This document shows, one piece after another, positions 39,294 through 49,639 of a stretch of DNA of 64,000 nucleotides; positions within the stretch are counted from its first letter, which is position 1; the number at the start of each line of letters is the position of its first letter. The notes beneath the pieces were generated by a model, which saw only the letters and a program-made list of their open reading frames with translations, did no database searches and was not told where the DNA came from. The position numbers and the translations under genes are program-made. Source of the stretch: a candidate division CSSED10-310 bacterium (GTDB taxonomy: Bacteria > CSSED10-310 > JAFGJC01); assembly GCA_016927905.1 (NCBI GenBank), contig JAFGLW010000002.1:1-64000 (forward strand), read 5' to 3'.

Positions 39294-40249
39294 TGAATGA
39301 TCCGGTTGCTGTGACAGGGGGAGCCGGTTTTGCCGGACGGTACCTGGTCAATCTCCTGGCGGCGGAAAACCGCTGTGTGCATGTCCTCGATCGGTCTCCA
39401 GCCCCGGTTGAGGAACCGGTGGATGCCCGGATTACCTTTCACCGGACGGATTTGAACGAACCGTCCGGGCTGGCGGATCTTCTGGCCCGGATCAATCCAG
39501 TGGAAATCTACCACCTGGCAGGCATCGCCAATGTAAAAAATTCCTGGGACGGGGAGGCGCACACTTATGTTGTGAATGTCATCGGTGAAGTCAACCTGTT
39601 GTCGGCACTCCGCAGCACCGGCCTGAAAGCGGATGTTCTCGTCGTCAGCTCAGGGGAGGTTTACGGTCAGGTTCCCGAAGAATTGCAGCCCATCCGGGAA
39701 ACCCGGCCCCCCGATCCCAGAAGCCCATACGCCGCCAGCAAGGTGTGCCAGGAAATTATCGCCCGTCAATACGCACGGCAGATCAAGGGCAGAATCATAG
39801 TGGTTCGTCCGTTCAATCATATCGGTCCCGGACAGCATCCCAGCTTCGTGACATCCGATTTCGCCCGGCAGATTTCCATGGCCGAAAGAGGCATGATCGA
39901 ACCGGTTCTGAAGGTGGGAAACCTGTCCGCATACCGGGATTTTACCGATGTCAGAGACATGGTGAGAGGTTATGTGATGGCCATGCGGTCGGGTCAACCG
40001 GGACAGGTATACAATATCTGTTCCGGTACAACATATCAGATCCGGCATATACTGAATCTGCTGCTGGAAATCAGTTCAACAGATATCGAGATCGTTATCG
40101 AGCCCGAGAAATTCCGTCCTGCCGATATCCCGATTTTGTGTGGGTCATCCGAACAATTCCGACGGCTTACCGGGTGGAAACCCGGGATGAGGATCGAGGA
40201 GACACTGGGGGAAATTCTGAATGACTGGCGGAATCGGATTGACTGTTGA
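39294..40249 (+). CDS. GDP-mannose 4,6-dehydratase/RMD-like NAD-dependent epimerase (paralog of previous)
   Basis: VAVTGGAGFAGRYLVNLLA...VVSSGEVYGQV...YAASKVCQEIIARQYARQ; parallels previous CDS along its length. Confidence 0.85.
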
Positions 40250-41456
40250 CGAACCGGGCTTGCATCGGTATTAACTCCCGATACAGCCGTTCGATCTTCG
40301 GGATCATTGTGGACCAGCCGTGCCGTTCGGTTACCGCTTCAAAACCGTTCCGGCTTAATCCGGCCGCCAGCTCCGGATTCTGGATGATTTGCCGTATTGC
40401 GTCACTCATGGCGTCATAATCGCCTGTCGGAACAGCCAGCAGCTCCCGCCCGGAGATAAAGGATTTGGCCAGATCCTCGAAACACACAACCGGTTTGGAT
40501 GCCGCCAGATAATTCAGGATTTTAATGGGGAATCCGATACATTGAGTCCGCGGGATGACGGCCACATCCGCCGCCGCCAGACTGTGTCGGTCCCATTCCA
40601 GACCGGTTCTTTGAAGGAAATGGATTCGATCGCTGATGCCGGCCTGGTGTGCCAGAGACCGGAGAGATTCGGGTGCGGATCGGGCGACGATCAACAAATG
40701 GGCATCCGGAACATTCCGGTGCAGGAACTTCATTGTTTTGATCAACGCATCGCAATTTTGATAGGGCTGCAATCCGCCTGTATACACGATCAGGGGTTCC
40801 CCGATCAGATGAAATCGATCCCGGATCAATCGACCGTTCCCCTTCAAAAAACTGTCCGGATCAATGGCGGGCGGGATCAGGTGTATTTTCCATCCGGGGA
40901 TACCCGTATCCAGCAGGTATTGATATTGTTCGGCTGAGAGTGCGATGATCCGGTCGGCTCTGGATGGTATCCAGAGATCCAGTTTTCTGCCGGCGGCCCG
41001 GGCGGCGCGTTTTGCCAGGGGATTTCTGAAATAACTGGGCAGTTCGTGAAGCATGGTGTTGTGGGCGTGATACAAAACAGGAACCTGACTGAAATACCGC
41101 GCAAAATAACCCGCAACGGGCGCTTCGTAGTTGTGGGCATGGATAACATCGATATCGGTGGACCGGAGAACATTCAGGAGTTTCCAGCACAACAGCGCGT
41201 CGCAGATCGGTTTACCGGGTGAGATGCCGGAGGATATTTTCCGATAGAACGGCACGCCGGGTATCCGGTGAATTCGTAACCCGTCAACATGATAATCCCG
41301 TAATCCCAGATGGTATGTAATGACATGGATCTCGTGACCCCGGCGGCTCAATTCCAGAGACAATTCACGGATCAGCCCGGACGAAGCGAACGCAGCGGGA
41401 AACGGGCAGGCCGCCACCATGGCGATTTTGTAAGGTCCGGAAAGATCTCGGTTCAT
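40167..41456 (-). CDS. Glycosyltransferase family 4
   Basis: KIAMVAACPFPAAFASSGLIRELSLELSRRGHEIHVITYHLG...VIHAHNYEAPVAGYFARYF...FPIKILNYLAASKPVVCFED. Confidence 0.9.
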   Translation of the reverse strand: MNRDLSGPYKIAMVAACPFPAAFASSGLIRELSLELSRRGHEIHVITYHLGLRDYHVDGLRIHRIPGVPFYRKISSGISPGKPICDALLCWKLLNVLRSTDIDVIHAHNYEAPVAGYFARYFSQVPVLYHAHNTMLHELPSYFRNPLAKRAARAAGRKLDLWIPSRADRIIALSAEQYQYLLDTGIPGWKIHLIPPAIDPDSFLKGNGRLIRDRFHLIGEPLIVYTGGLQPYQNCDALIKTMKFLHRNVPDAHLLIVARSAPESLRSLAHQAGISDRIHFLQRTGLEWDRHSLAAADVAVIPRTQCIGFPIKILNYLAASKPVVCFEDLAKSFISGRELLAVPTGDYDAMSDAIRQIIQNPELAAGLSRNGFEAVTERHGWSTMIPKIERLYRELIPMQARFVNSQSDSASHSEFPPVSPRSSSRVSTR

Positions 41457-41554
41457 CACCTGCCGACTGTAACACATTACAATACCGGATTGACACTTTG
41501 CCGGCTTTATGAAACAATAAATCATGTGGCGAAAATCAGGATGAGAAACCGGGA

Positions 41555-42664
41555 GTGAAACATACAGTCTTTTTAAACCTCATCTTCACGGTCGTGTTGA
41601 TGGTGCCGCCTGCGTTCGTGCAGGTGATCCCGGAAAGTGAGGTTGACTCCGGGGAGATAATTCAAAGACCGCCGATCATTCCATCTCACCAGCCGGTGGA
41701 AAAGGCTTTGGAGAACCAACCCATCCCGATCGGCATATCCGTTCAGGGCGCTCGCCTGGAGGATCGGATTATTTTGAATTTCAGGGAGAAGGGCCGGTTC
41801 GATTTCAATTCGATGGTGATGGGTTACAATCCCACCACTAAAAATTATGAGACCGTGATCGATGAAAATTATCATTCCAACGAGACGTTCGAATATTACA
41901 TTGAGATCTTTCCCCAGGGTGCATCCAAGATCCGGGTCCCGCCGGAGAACAATGCTTATTTTGAGATACGGTCGCACAAGAGCTCGGCCGATATAATACG
42001 GGGTATCCTGATCGCGCTGCTGATCGCTTCCCCGGCCATCGTCGCTTATATCGTGAGCCGCGTTCACAGGGCGCATGTCAAGCGGACCACGATTCATCAG
42101 CAAAAACTCCGGCAGCGAAAGCGGGAGTTGACCAGGCAGCGGGAGAAACACTACAAGGAGTATTTGCGGAAGTTGTCGGGAGGCCGCGGCCCGGTTACAC
42201 CGACCAAGTCGGGAGTCTCCAGGCCGGCCAGAGCCAAGAAAGAAGCCGAACCGGATACCACACCGGCCGTTCAACTGCCCAGACGGGAGACTCCGACACC
42301 GGATCTGGATGAAAAAGTCAGCACCCTTGAATTGAAACGTGAACTGGATGAAATCCTGAGCGGGAGAGAAACACGGGCCCAGACGGGCAGAACAACCCCT
42401 CCCCCGGGGCAATCCGACAATCGGGATCGGTCTGCTCACCCGTCCAGCCGGCAATCAACCCGTCGGCTTCCTCCCCGGCCGGATCGATCCGCGGAAGACA
42501 CGGGGTCTATCGGTGCAAAACAGAAGGAGAAGACAGGCCCCATTCCGAGTGATGCAATTTCGGACAAGTCGAAAAAGGATTCCCAGCCCGTGAAACCCAG
42601 GAAAACGCTCAAGAAAACCGAAAGAGACAAGCTTCTCGATATCCTCGGACTCGATGATCTCTGA
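41555..42664 (+). CDS. Membrane-anchored protein of unknown function with basic/disordered C-terminal half
   Basis: Signal peptide; extracytoplasmic domain; TM IIRGILIALLIASPAIVAYIVS; then R/K/P/S-rich tail. Confidence 0.6.
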   Translation: MKHTVFLNLIFTVVLMVPPAFVQVIPESEVDSGEIIQRPPIIPSHQPVEKALENQPIPIGISVQGARLEDRIILNFREKGRFDFNSMVMGYNPTTKNYETVIDENYHSNETFEYYIEIFPQGASKIRVPPENNAYFEIRSHKSSADIIRGILIALLIASPAIVAYIVSRVHRAHVKRTTIHQQKLRQRKRELTRQREKHYKEYLRKLSGGRGPVTPTKSGVSRPARAKKEAEPDTTPAVQLPRRETPTPDLDEKVSTLELKRELDEILSGRETRAQTGRTTPPPGQSDNRDRSAHPSSRQSTRRLPPRPDRSAEDTGSIGAKQKEKTGPIPSDAISDKSKKDSQPVKPRKTLKKTERDKLLDILGLDDL

Positions 42665-43265
42665 AAACCACCGGTTGCCCGACCCCCGGATTTTACAGAT
42701 GTCTCGGGAATATGACGGGTATTTCAAAATAGACAGGGCGGTAATCAGAATGCCCCGGCTGGACAAGTCCGGCGAACGGACCATCACCCGGTATGTTTTC
42801 GAACGGGGTGATGCCGCTGCCATTCTGCTGCACGATTTTCAGCACCGGAGTCTCCTTCTGGTTCGTCAATACCGTCATCCGGCTGCGGTCCGCGGGGAGA
42901 CCGGATGGTTGTACGAAATTATTGCGGGTTCGATCAAACAGGGTGAAAACCGCGTGGAAGTGATTCGAAGAGAAGTTCTTGAAGAATCGGGAATAACGAT
43001 CGGTTCGATCCGGCCCATGGGGATGTTCTTTCTTTCACCCGGGGGCTCTTCGGAGCGGTGTTTTCTGTATGAGGCATCCGTGGACACGAGAGGTATGCAG
43101 GGCAGAATCTGCGGAGAAGCCGGCTCCGATGAGGATGTATTCGTGGAAATCATGACCCTGGATGTTGCAGCCCGAATGATACGGGACGGGCGGATCGCGG
43201 ATGCCAAGACGATCATTGCCGTTCAACACCTGCTTATGGGGAATGTCGAAAGTTGGGGAAAATAA
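42654..43265 (+). CDS. NUDIX hydrolase (ADP-ribose pyrophosphatase-like)
   Basis: Nudix box: GSIKQGENRVEVIRREVLEESGITIGSI. Confidence 0.9.
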   Translation: MISENHRLPDPRILQMSREYDGYFKIDRAVIRMPRLDKSGERTITRYVFERGDAAAILLHDFQHRSLLLVRQYRHPAAVRGETGWLYEIIAGSIKQGENRVEVIRREVLEESGITIGSIRPMGMFFLSPGGSSERCFLYEASVDTRGMQGRICGEAGSDEDVFVEIMTLDVAARMIRDGRIADAKTIIAVQHLLMGNVESWGK

Positions 43266-45088
43266 TTTTTCTGGGTGTTTTGATCTGTTTTTCCGGAGCG
43301 GCGGCTGCGGATTACTATGTCGATTATTTTTACGGCAGTGACACGGAACCGGGAACAGCCTGGAACCGGGCAAAAAGAACGTTGCTGGCGGCAGTCGAAA
43401 CCGCTTCAGCCAATGACACGGTGCACGTGACCGCTGGAACTTACCGGGACCCGATTTCTTTGAAACCGGGGATGTTGATCCTGGGCGGGTATGCTCCGGG
43501 AGGAGATACCCGAAATCCCGGGATTTATCTGTCGGAATTGAACGGAATGAACATCGTCCAGATCATGCGGGGAGCCGAATCCTGCGAACTGGACGGGCTG
43601 ATTTTCCGGGACGGTTATGCGCCGGCCGGGGGAGCCCTGATCATCAGTTCGGCCAATATGACCGTCCGGAACTGCCGGTTTGAGCAGAACCGGGCATGCT
43701 CGGATGACCCGGACGGCGGCGGCGCCGTTTATATTTTCAATTCATCTCCCGTCTTTCTGGATTGTTCGTTTACCGAGAACGGGATCGAACCCGCCGATCC
43801 GCAGCCCGGTCTGTATTTGACCGGCGGCGCGGTCATGTGCTGGTCCGCATCCCCCGTCTTCATCAGGTGCCTGTTTCAGAGGAATACCGTGCCGGATGGG
43901 GACGGTTCCTATCTGTCCCTGGGCGGTGCCGTTTTCACCATCAATTCGACACCCCATTTCGTCGAGTGTCGGTTTCACGGAAACGAATCGCTCTATGGAG
44001 GTGCCCTGGGCTGGTGGAATCACAGTGCTGCGACGGTTGCGGGCTGTTTCTTCAGCAGTAATATCGCCGGGGAAGGTGGTGGTGCGATCGCTTCCATGAG
44101 CGCTTGCGACTGGCGAGAATCGCGAATCATCGACAGCGTGTTCGAATGCAATCAATCCAATGCAGGCGGGGCTGTCGCCGGTCTCCAGGAAACCGACCTG
44201 CTTCTCTCCGGAAACCTGTTCATCCAGAATACGGCCGCCGATCGGGGCGGCGCGGTATTCGGATTTCACAGATCGGTCATCCGGATCGAAAATTCAACAC
44301 TGAACGGCAATATTCTCCAGGGCGGAAGCGTCCGGGGAGGGGCTGGGATCTACATCGGCGATGATGTGCAATACCATATCGTTTCCAATATCATAACAGG
44401 CGGTGTTTTCGGTGAGGGTATTTATCTCGGTGACGGCGACCATGCCGGAAGCAGCGTCACGCACAACTGCGTCTTTGGGAATACACGGGGCAACTATGGC
44501 GGCAGCATCCCCGATCAGACCGGTTTTAATGGAAATATCTCCAGCGATCCTCTGTTCACCGGGGATGCGACCGGAGATTACCATCTCAGCCAGATCAGTT
44601 CCGGACAGAACCGGGACAGCCCGTGCGTCGATACCGGAACCGATTCGATCGGACGGAGAGGTTCGACCCGGACAGACGGCGGTTTCGATCAGGACCCGGC
44701 GGATATCGGCTATCATTACCGGCGGACCCACTGTCTGATCTACCTGGACCGTTATTACTACCGGGGCGGCGATAGCATGAATGTTGTTCTGCTGAACGCG
44801 GGGAACCGGGCGATTGCGGAAGGAATTCTGTATATCGCCCTTCAGATCGGGGAATCGTTCTGGTTCGTCGAATCAAACGGCGGTTCTTTCGGTTTCAAAG
44901 ACGTTGCCATACCGTTCGATGACCGGTTTGTTCCGTCGTTCGATGCTCCACAGAATATTCTCTCCATCCCGTTTCCGGACGATCCCCTGCCCAGAGTATA
45001 CGGGATCTGGCATTCCGCGCTTCTGGATTCCGGCACCTTGGACCTTCTGGATTACCGCTGGACCGCGTTCGAACTGTATCCGGGATGA
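43253..45088 (+). CDS. Secreted right-handed beta-helix protein with C-terminal accessory domain
   Basis: Signal peptide; repeated NxxxxGGAxxxxxSxPxxxxCxF units (e.g. SLGGAVFTINSTPHFVECRF, AGGAVAGLQETDLLLSGNLF). Confidence 0.8.
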   Translation: MGKIIFLGVLICFSGAAAADYYVDYFYGSDTEPGTAWNRAKRTLLAAVETASANDTVHVTAGTYRDPISLKPGMLILGGYAPGGDTRNPGIYLSELNGMNIVQIMRGAESCELDGLIFRDGYAPAGGALIISSANMTVRNCRFEQNRACSDDPDGGGAVYIFNSSPVFLDCSFTENGIEPADPQPGLYLTGGAVMCWSASPVFIRCLFQRNTVPDGDGSYLSLGGAVFTINSTPHFVECRFHGNESLYGGALGWWNHSAATVAGCFFSSNIAGEGGGAIASMSACDWRESRIIDSVFECNQSNAGGAVAGLQETDLLLSGNLFIQNTAADRGGAVFGFHRSVIRIENSTLNGNILQGGSVRGGAGIYIGDDVQYHIVSNIITGGVFGEGIYLGDGDHAGSSVTHNCVFGNTRGNYGGSIPDQTGFNGNISSDPLFTGDATGDYHLSQISSGQNRDSPCVDTGTDSIGRRGSTRTDGGFDQDPADIGYHYRRTHCLIYLDRYYYRGGDSMNVVLLNAGNRAIAEGILYIALQIGESFWFVESNGGSFGFKDVAIPFDDRFVPSFDAPQNILSIPFPDDPLPRVYGIWHSALLDSGTLDLLDYRWTAFELYPG

Positions 45089-46422
45089 ACGTAAATTGCA
45101 GATATGATCCGCGCATTGCCGATCGTTATCTGAAACTTCCAGTGAAACGCCCGGTGTCAATCTGTCTTCCGATTATCCTGCCGGGTTCGCTTTTTTTCAT
45201 ATTTCTGGCGGGGATGTTCGAACCGTCCGGAGATATGAAATGGGTCATTCCGGTAGCCAGGAGCCTGATCCAGCGCGGCGATTTGAATATCGATGAATAC
45301 ATCGCGGAAGGGGAACAGATTGATTTTTCGGTCGAACCTGTTCGGGGACAGTACTATTCCATATTTCCCTACGGCGTTTCGTTGATCGCCGTCCCGTTCG
45401 TTTTCATCGTCGATCGGATGGTGTCGTCTGTGGAATCCGTCCGGATCGGCTCCGGTCTCCGGGTCGTCTCCGACAAGGGTATCGAGCGGATCGCGGCATC
45501 GTTTCTGATGGCGGTTGCCGCTCTTTTAGTGTACTGGACGGCGCTTAGGCGGACCACCACGATCAAGGCTGTGGTGATTTCCCTGATTTTCTCGTTCTGC
45601 ACGCCGGTATGGTCCACCGCCACCCGGGCGTTGTGGCAGCATGGTCCCTCCATACTGCTGCTGTCCGCTACCCTTGCTCTGCTGGCATACGACGTGAAAA
45701 ACCCCCGGCTCGTTCCATGGAGCGGCATGACGGTGGCGGCTTCCTTCCTGATGCGGCCCACCAACGGCATATCGCTGGCGATCATCACCGCTTTTGTCTT
45801 TATCCGGCATCCCCGGAAATCCGGCTGGTTTCTGTTGTGCCTGATATCGGTTATCGGGCCTTTCTGCATCGCCAACCTTGTGATTTATCGCTGCATTCTC
45901 CCCCCTTACTATATGCCCGGACGCGTCGGAACTTTCGTTCAATTTCCCGAAGCGCTCATGGGCAACCTGTTCAGCCCCGCAAGGGGTCTTTTCGTGTTCT
46001 CGCCTGTTTTCCTGTTTGTGCTTCCCGGAATCGCACTGCTGCTTCGCAGAGGGAAATTCCAGATGCTTCACGGATGCCTGCTGGCCATCATCATGCTGCA
46101 CTGGCTGGTCATTTCAACCTTCAGGCACTGGTACGGCGGATGGTGTTTCGGGCCCCGTTTCTTTTCGGACATGGTTCCATATCTGGTGTTCTTTCTGATC
46201 CCCTGCCTGGACTGTTCATTCAGCCGATTCAAAAACAAGTTGATGTACCTGGTGTTCTGGTTTTCCGTTATGGTCAGCCTGTTTATTCATGCAAGGGGGT
46301 CGCTGTTCTGGGATGCCAACTTATGGAATGCCCGACCGGTCAACGTCGATCAGGATCCCGGCCGAATATGGGACTGGGGCGATCTTCAATTTCTGAGAGG
46401 GCTTGTCGAACCACCCCGATAA
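45085..46422 (+). CDS. Multi-pass membrane protein, glycosyltransferase-like
   Basis: DEYIAEGEQIDFSVEPVRGQYYSIFPYGVSLIAVPFVF; many TM segments. Confidence 0.55.
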   Translation: MNVNCRYDPRIADRYLKLPVKRPVSICLPIILPGSLFFIFLAGMFEPSGDMKWVIPVARSLIQRGDLNIDEYIAEGEQIDFSVEPVRGQYYSIFPYGVSLIAVPFVFIVDRMVSSVESVRIGSGLRVVSDKGIERIAASFLMAVAALLVYWTALRRTTTIKAVVISLIFSFCTPVWSTATRALWQHGPSILLLSATLALLAYDVKNPRLVPWSGMTVAASFLMRPTNGISLAIITAFVFIRHPRKSGWFLLCLISVIGPFCIANLVIYRCILPPYYMPGRVGTFVQFPEALMGNLFSPARGLFVFSPVFLFVLPGIALLLRRGKFQMLHGCLLAIIMLHWLVISTFRHWYGGWCFGPRFFSDMVPYLVFFLIPCLDCSFSRFKNKLMYLVFWFSVMVSLFIHARGSLFWDANLWNARPVNVDQDPGRIWDWGDLQFLRGLVEPPR

Positions 46423-46455
46423 GCTGTCCTTTGAGGCCGGTTCGCTACCGGTTGT

Positions 46456-48111
46456 TTACAGGCCGAAAACATCCATTTTGTCGGGGTATTCGACGATGAA
46501 GGAAAGGATGACGTCGCGTTTTTCGTCCGGTTTCAGCGTCAGGTCCCATTCGATCAGACCCTGGGAGTCCGGTGCGGAAGATTTGGGGTTTGTTTTCAAA
46601 TCGAGGATGCCGATCCGTTCGTCATGGCTGACCGGAACCTGATCCCGGAGCGTCAGGAAAGCGTCGTGATCCAGCCGGTTCTCCAGTTTGATCCGGTATC
46701 CGAACCGGTACCGGACTTTATCCTGAAACAGACCCGCCGATTCGCGGTGACGTTCGGTTTCCTCCCGTTCGACCTTGATCCGGTCGTCTGTGCCCAACGC
46801 CAGATCGAATTCCTCCCCGGGCACGATAACCTCGATCCGTGACGATCCGACATATTCCGTTCCGTTGAATGACCGGACCTCCCCCGGAAGAAACGGGCGG
46901 TCGCTTCCGTTGATTACTTTGGCGGTCAGGTAGGCGTGGGGGGACAGTTTGGGGGTGCTCCGGTAGCTGGTGGCGGTGGTAAAATCGTGGGTCGATATGG
47001 TGACCCGTTTCAGTGTTCCATCGCCCGGAATACTCCAGCGATTGGGTATTTCAAAATGGAGAGAGGAACCGAAGGATGCCACGATGGATTCCATGGGCTG
47101 AGCGGCGGCCGGCGGAACTGCCGAAGTTTCCATTGCCAGCCCCTCTCCTGCCATCTCTTCATCGGCAGCCTTGTCATATCCGGAGTGCATTCGAGCGCGT
47201 TCTTTTTTCTCGTAAACGACAGGCTCCCGGATGCCGAGGACCCAGGGATTTAATTCCGGAGCTCCCGCACCCAGCTCCGGACGGGCCGTGGACAGGATGA
47301 TTTTGACACCCTTCCAGTCTTCCCCGGTCCGCTGCACCACGTTCGCCCCATAGGTCCATTCGAGTTTTTCGGTTCCGGGATCGAATCGCGCGTCGTAAAC
47401 GGGATACCATGAAGCGCCGTGCAGCTGGTAGGAAAGCTCGATCTGATACAGGCCTTTCAGGGTGACAAGAAATGACAGTCCGGCTTCCAGAGATTCACGT
47501 GTGTTCTGGGATTGGAGCTGCCGGAGTTCGTTCTGGAGTTTTGTGATTTCCTTCTGTATACCCCGCCTGGCGATTTCATTAGTTTGCTCCCTGGAAAGAC
47601 TCCCCGCCAGGCCGTCGAAAGCATAGGTCGCGGCAGCCTGGTAATCGGCGACGGAGACGGGTTTGCCGGACAGCTCTTCCTGAGCGCCCCGGGCAGCCAT
47701 GGCGCGGATTGATTGGAAAAACTCCTGCTGGGATTTTACCAAAAGCGCTTCATTCTCGAGTGTTTTCAACCTGTCCTGAGCTTCCTGAAGGCGGATTTCG
47801 AGATCCCGGATCGTTTCTTTCTGGGTTTCCGAATGATACTTCCGGGTGATATCCAGCCCGGCGATTTTCAACCCGGCCGGTCCCGAAGCGTTGATGCGGA
47901 CCGAATTCCGATCGATATGGGGTGGCAGTCCGGTAACCGTGACAGCTTGAATTCCGTGATCCAGAGTCGTTTCAAGGGTGCGAACGATTTCAGCCCGGTC
48001 CTGGAAAACCGTAACCTGTGAAATCGTCCCGGGGTGTTCCCCGGCAAAGCTGCTCAGGTTGCCGGAGCCCAGCAACAAAACAAATGCAACTAATCCTGTT
48101 TTCCGGTTCAT
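46456..48111 (-). CDS. DUF4139 / mucoidy-inhibitor (MuiA)-like protein
   Basis: VTVFQDRAEIVRTLETTLDHGIQAVTVTGLPPHIDRNSVRINASG...LSYQLHGASWYPVYDARFDP. Confidence 0.8.
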   Translation of the reverse strand: MNRKTGLVAFVLLLGSGNLSSFAGEHPGTISQVTVFQDRAEIVRTLETTLDHGIQAVTVTGLPPHIDRNSVRINASGPAGLKIAGLDITRKYHSETQKETIRDLEIRLQEAQDRLKTLENEALLVKSQQEFFQSIRAMAARGAQEELSGKPVSVADYQAAATYAFDGLAGSLSREQTNEIARRGIQKEITKLQNELRQLQSQNTRESLEAGLSFLVTLKGLYQIELSYQLHGASWYPVYDARFDPGTEKLEWTYGANVVQRTGEDWKGVKIILSTARPELGAGAPELNPWVLGIREPVVYEKKERARMHSGYDKAADEEMAGEGLAMETSAVPPAAAQPMESIVASFGSSLHFEIPNRWSIPGDGTLKRVTISTHDFTTATSYRSTPKLSPHAYLTAKVINGSDRPFLPGEVRSFNGTEYVGSSRIEVIVPGEEFDLALGTDDRIKVEREETERHRESAGLFQDKVRYRFGYRIKLENRLDHDAFLTLRDQVPVSHDERIGILDLKTNPKSSAPDSQGLIEWDLTLKPDEKRDVILSFIVEYPDKMDVFGL

Positions 48112-48173
48112 AATGTCCTCCCGATCATTCCATCAGGGTTATAAACGCACGGGATTCCGTAAAGTTTTAGCGG

Positions 48174-49370
48174 TCACATTTTTCCCAGCGCTCCCAGAGC
48201 GGTGCCGATCTGGCGCACGGCCGCATTGAGATTTTCAAGTGATGCTGCGAACGACAACCTCAGAAACCGCTCCGCCCCGAATCCGTCTCCCGGAACCGTA
48301 GCAACCTGGGCGGTATCCAGAAGGTAATCCGCCAGGTCGATGGAATTTCGAATGGTCCGCTGGCCATCTGAAGTGTCGAAATATTCCGATATATCGGGAA
48401 ATATGTAGAATGTGCCTTTCGGTTTGGTACACCGGATGCCGGGAATTCGCAGTAATTCCCCATGGAGAACATCCCGGCGTTCCTGAAACTTTTCGGTGAA
48501 AGCCGCCACATTCCGCTGATCCCCCGAAAACGCCTCCAGAGCGGCGTATTGTGCAATGGAACATGGATTCGAAGTCAGGTGTTCCTGGAACGATTTCATC
48601 CCAGCGATGATTTCCTGCGGTCCGGCGGCGTATCCGATCCGCCATCCGGTCATGGCATAAGCTTTGGAAACGCCGTCAATGGTGATCGTCCGGTCGTAAA
48701 TCTGCTGGCTCAAACCGGCACACCGAACGAACTTGAATCCGTCGAAAACGATCTTCGAGTAGATTTCATCCGCAACGATGTAAAGGTTGTGACGGGTGCA
48801 TATATTGAGTATTTCCATGAGATGCTCGATGTCATATGCCGCACCGGTCGGGTTACAGGGATTGTTGAGAAGGATTGCGCGGGTTCTGGGGGAGATGAGT
48901 GATTGCAGGGCCGGCGGATCGATCAGAAAATGACGCTCCGGTGTTGTTTTCAGGTAAATGGGATTGCCGCCGACCAGTTTCACCTGTTCCGGGTAGGAAA
49001 CCCAGAACGGCGTCGGAATGATGATTTCGTCGCCCGGATTGACGATGGCGGCCAGGGCCAGAAAAATGGAGGCTTTGGCTCCGGGACTGACGATGATCTG
49101 GTTGGGCTGATAGTCCACCTTGTCGTCTTTTTTCAGCCGCTGGGCAATGGCGGTCTTGAGTTCTGGAATTCCATCCGCCTGCGTGTAGCGGGTCTGGTTG
49201 GCTTCGATGGCGTCTTTGGCTTTAGTTTTAATATTCTCCGGAGTATTGAAGTCCGGTTCCCCCACACTCAGGTTGATGATCGGTTTCCCCTGTTTCTTCA
49301 GGCTTTTCGCCTTGGCGGAGATCCCCAGGGTCACCGATGGATTGATGTTGGATATCAGTTTTGAAAGCAT
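48174..49370 (-). CDS. Class I/II aspartate-type aminotransferase
   Basis: INLSVGEPDFNTPENIK...NNPCNPTGAAYD...YIVADEIYSKIVFDG...ITIDGVSKAYAMTGWRIGYAAGP. Confidence 0.92.
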   Translation of the reverse strand: MLSKLISNINPSVTLGISAKAKSLKKQGKPIINLSVGEPDFNTPENIKTKAKDAIEANQTRYTQADGIPELKTAIAQRLKKDDKVDYQPNQIIVSPGAKASIFLALAAIVNPGDEIIIPTPFWVSYPEQVKLVGGNPIYLKTTPERHFLIDPPALQSLISPRTRAILLNNPCNPTGAAYDIEHLMEILNICTRHNLYIVADEIYSKIVFDGFKFVRCAGLSQQIYDRTITIDGVSKAYAMTGWRIGYAAGPQEIIAGMKSFQEHLTSNPCSIAQYAALEAFSGDQRNVAAFTEKFQERRDVLHGELLRIPGIRCTKPKGTFYIFPDISEYFDTSDGQRTIRNSIDLADYLLDTAQVATVPGDGFGAERFLRLSFAASLENLNAAVRQIGTALGALGKM

Positions 49371-49639
49371 CTGTTCCCCCTTGCAGTTAAATAAAAACCT
49401 ATTCCCCCGGCAGGCCTTGAAAAAACCGGCCGGGCGTGATCCGTCGAGAAAAACCGAGTATATCCGAAAATACGTTTCGATGAAATGTTGTGTTGCACAC
49501 GGCATGCACTCCCGCCGGAAGGGAATTAATCGATTCAATTGACAGGAAGCGGTGAATTTACTATGGAGTGGATTTGATTCCGTGCCCGGACGGCATGCCG
49601 CCGGGATTGTCTTAACAATCACCACAGGGAGAACCCATC

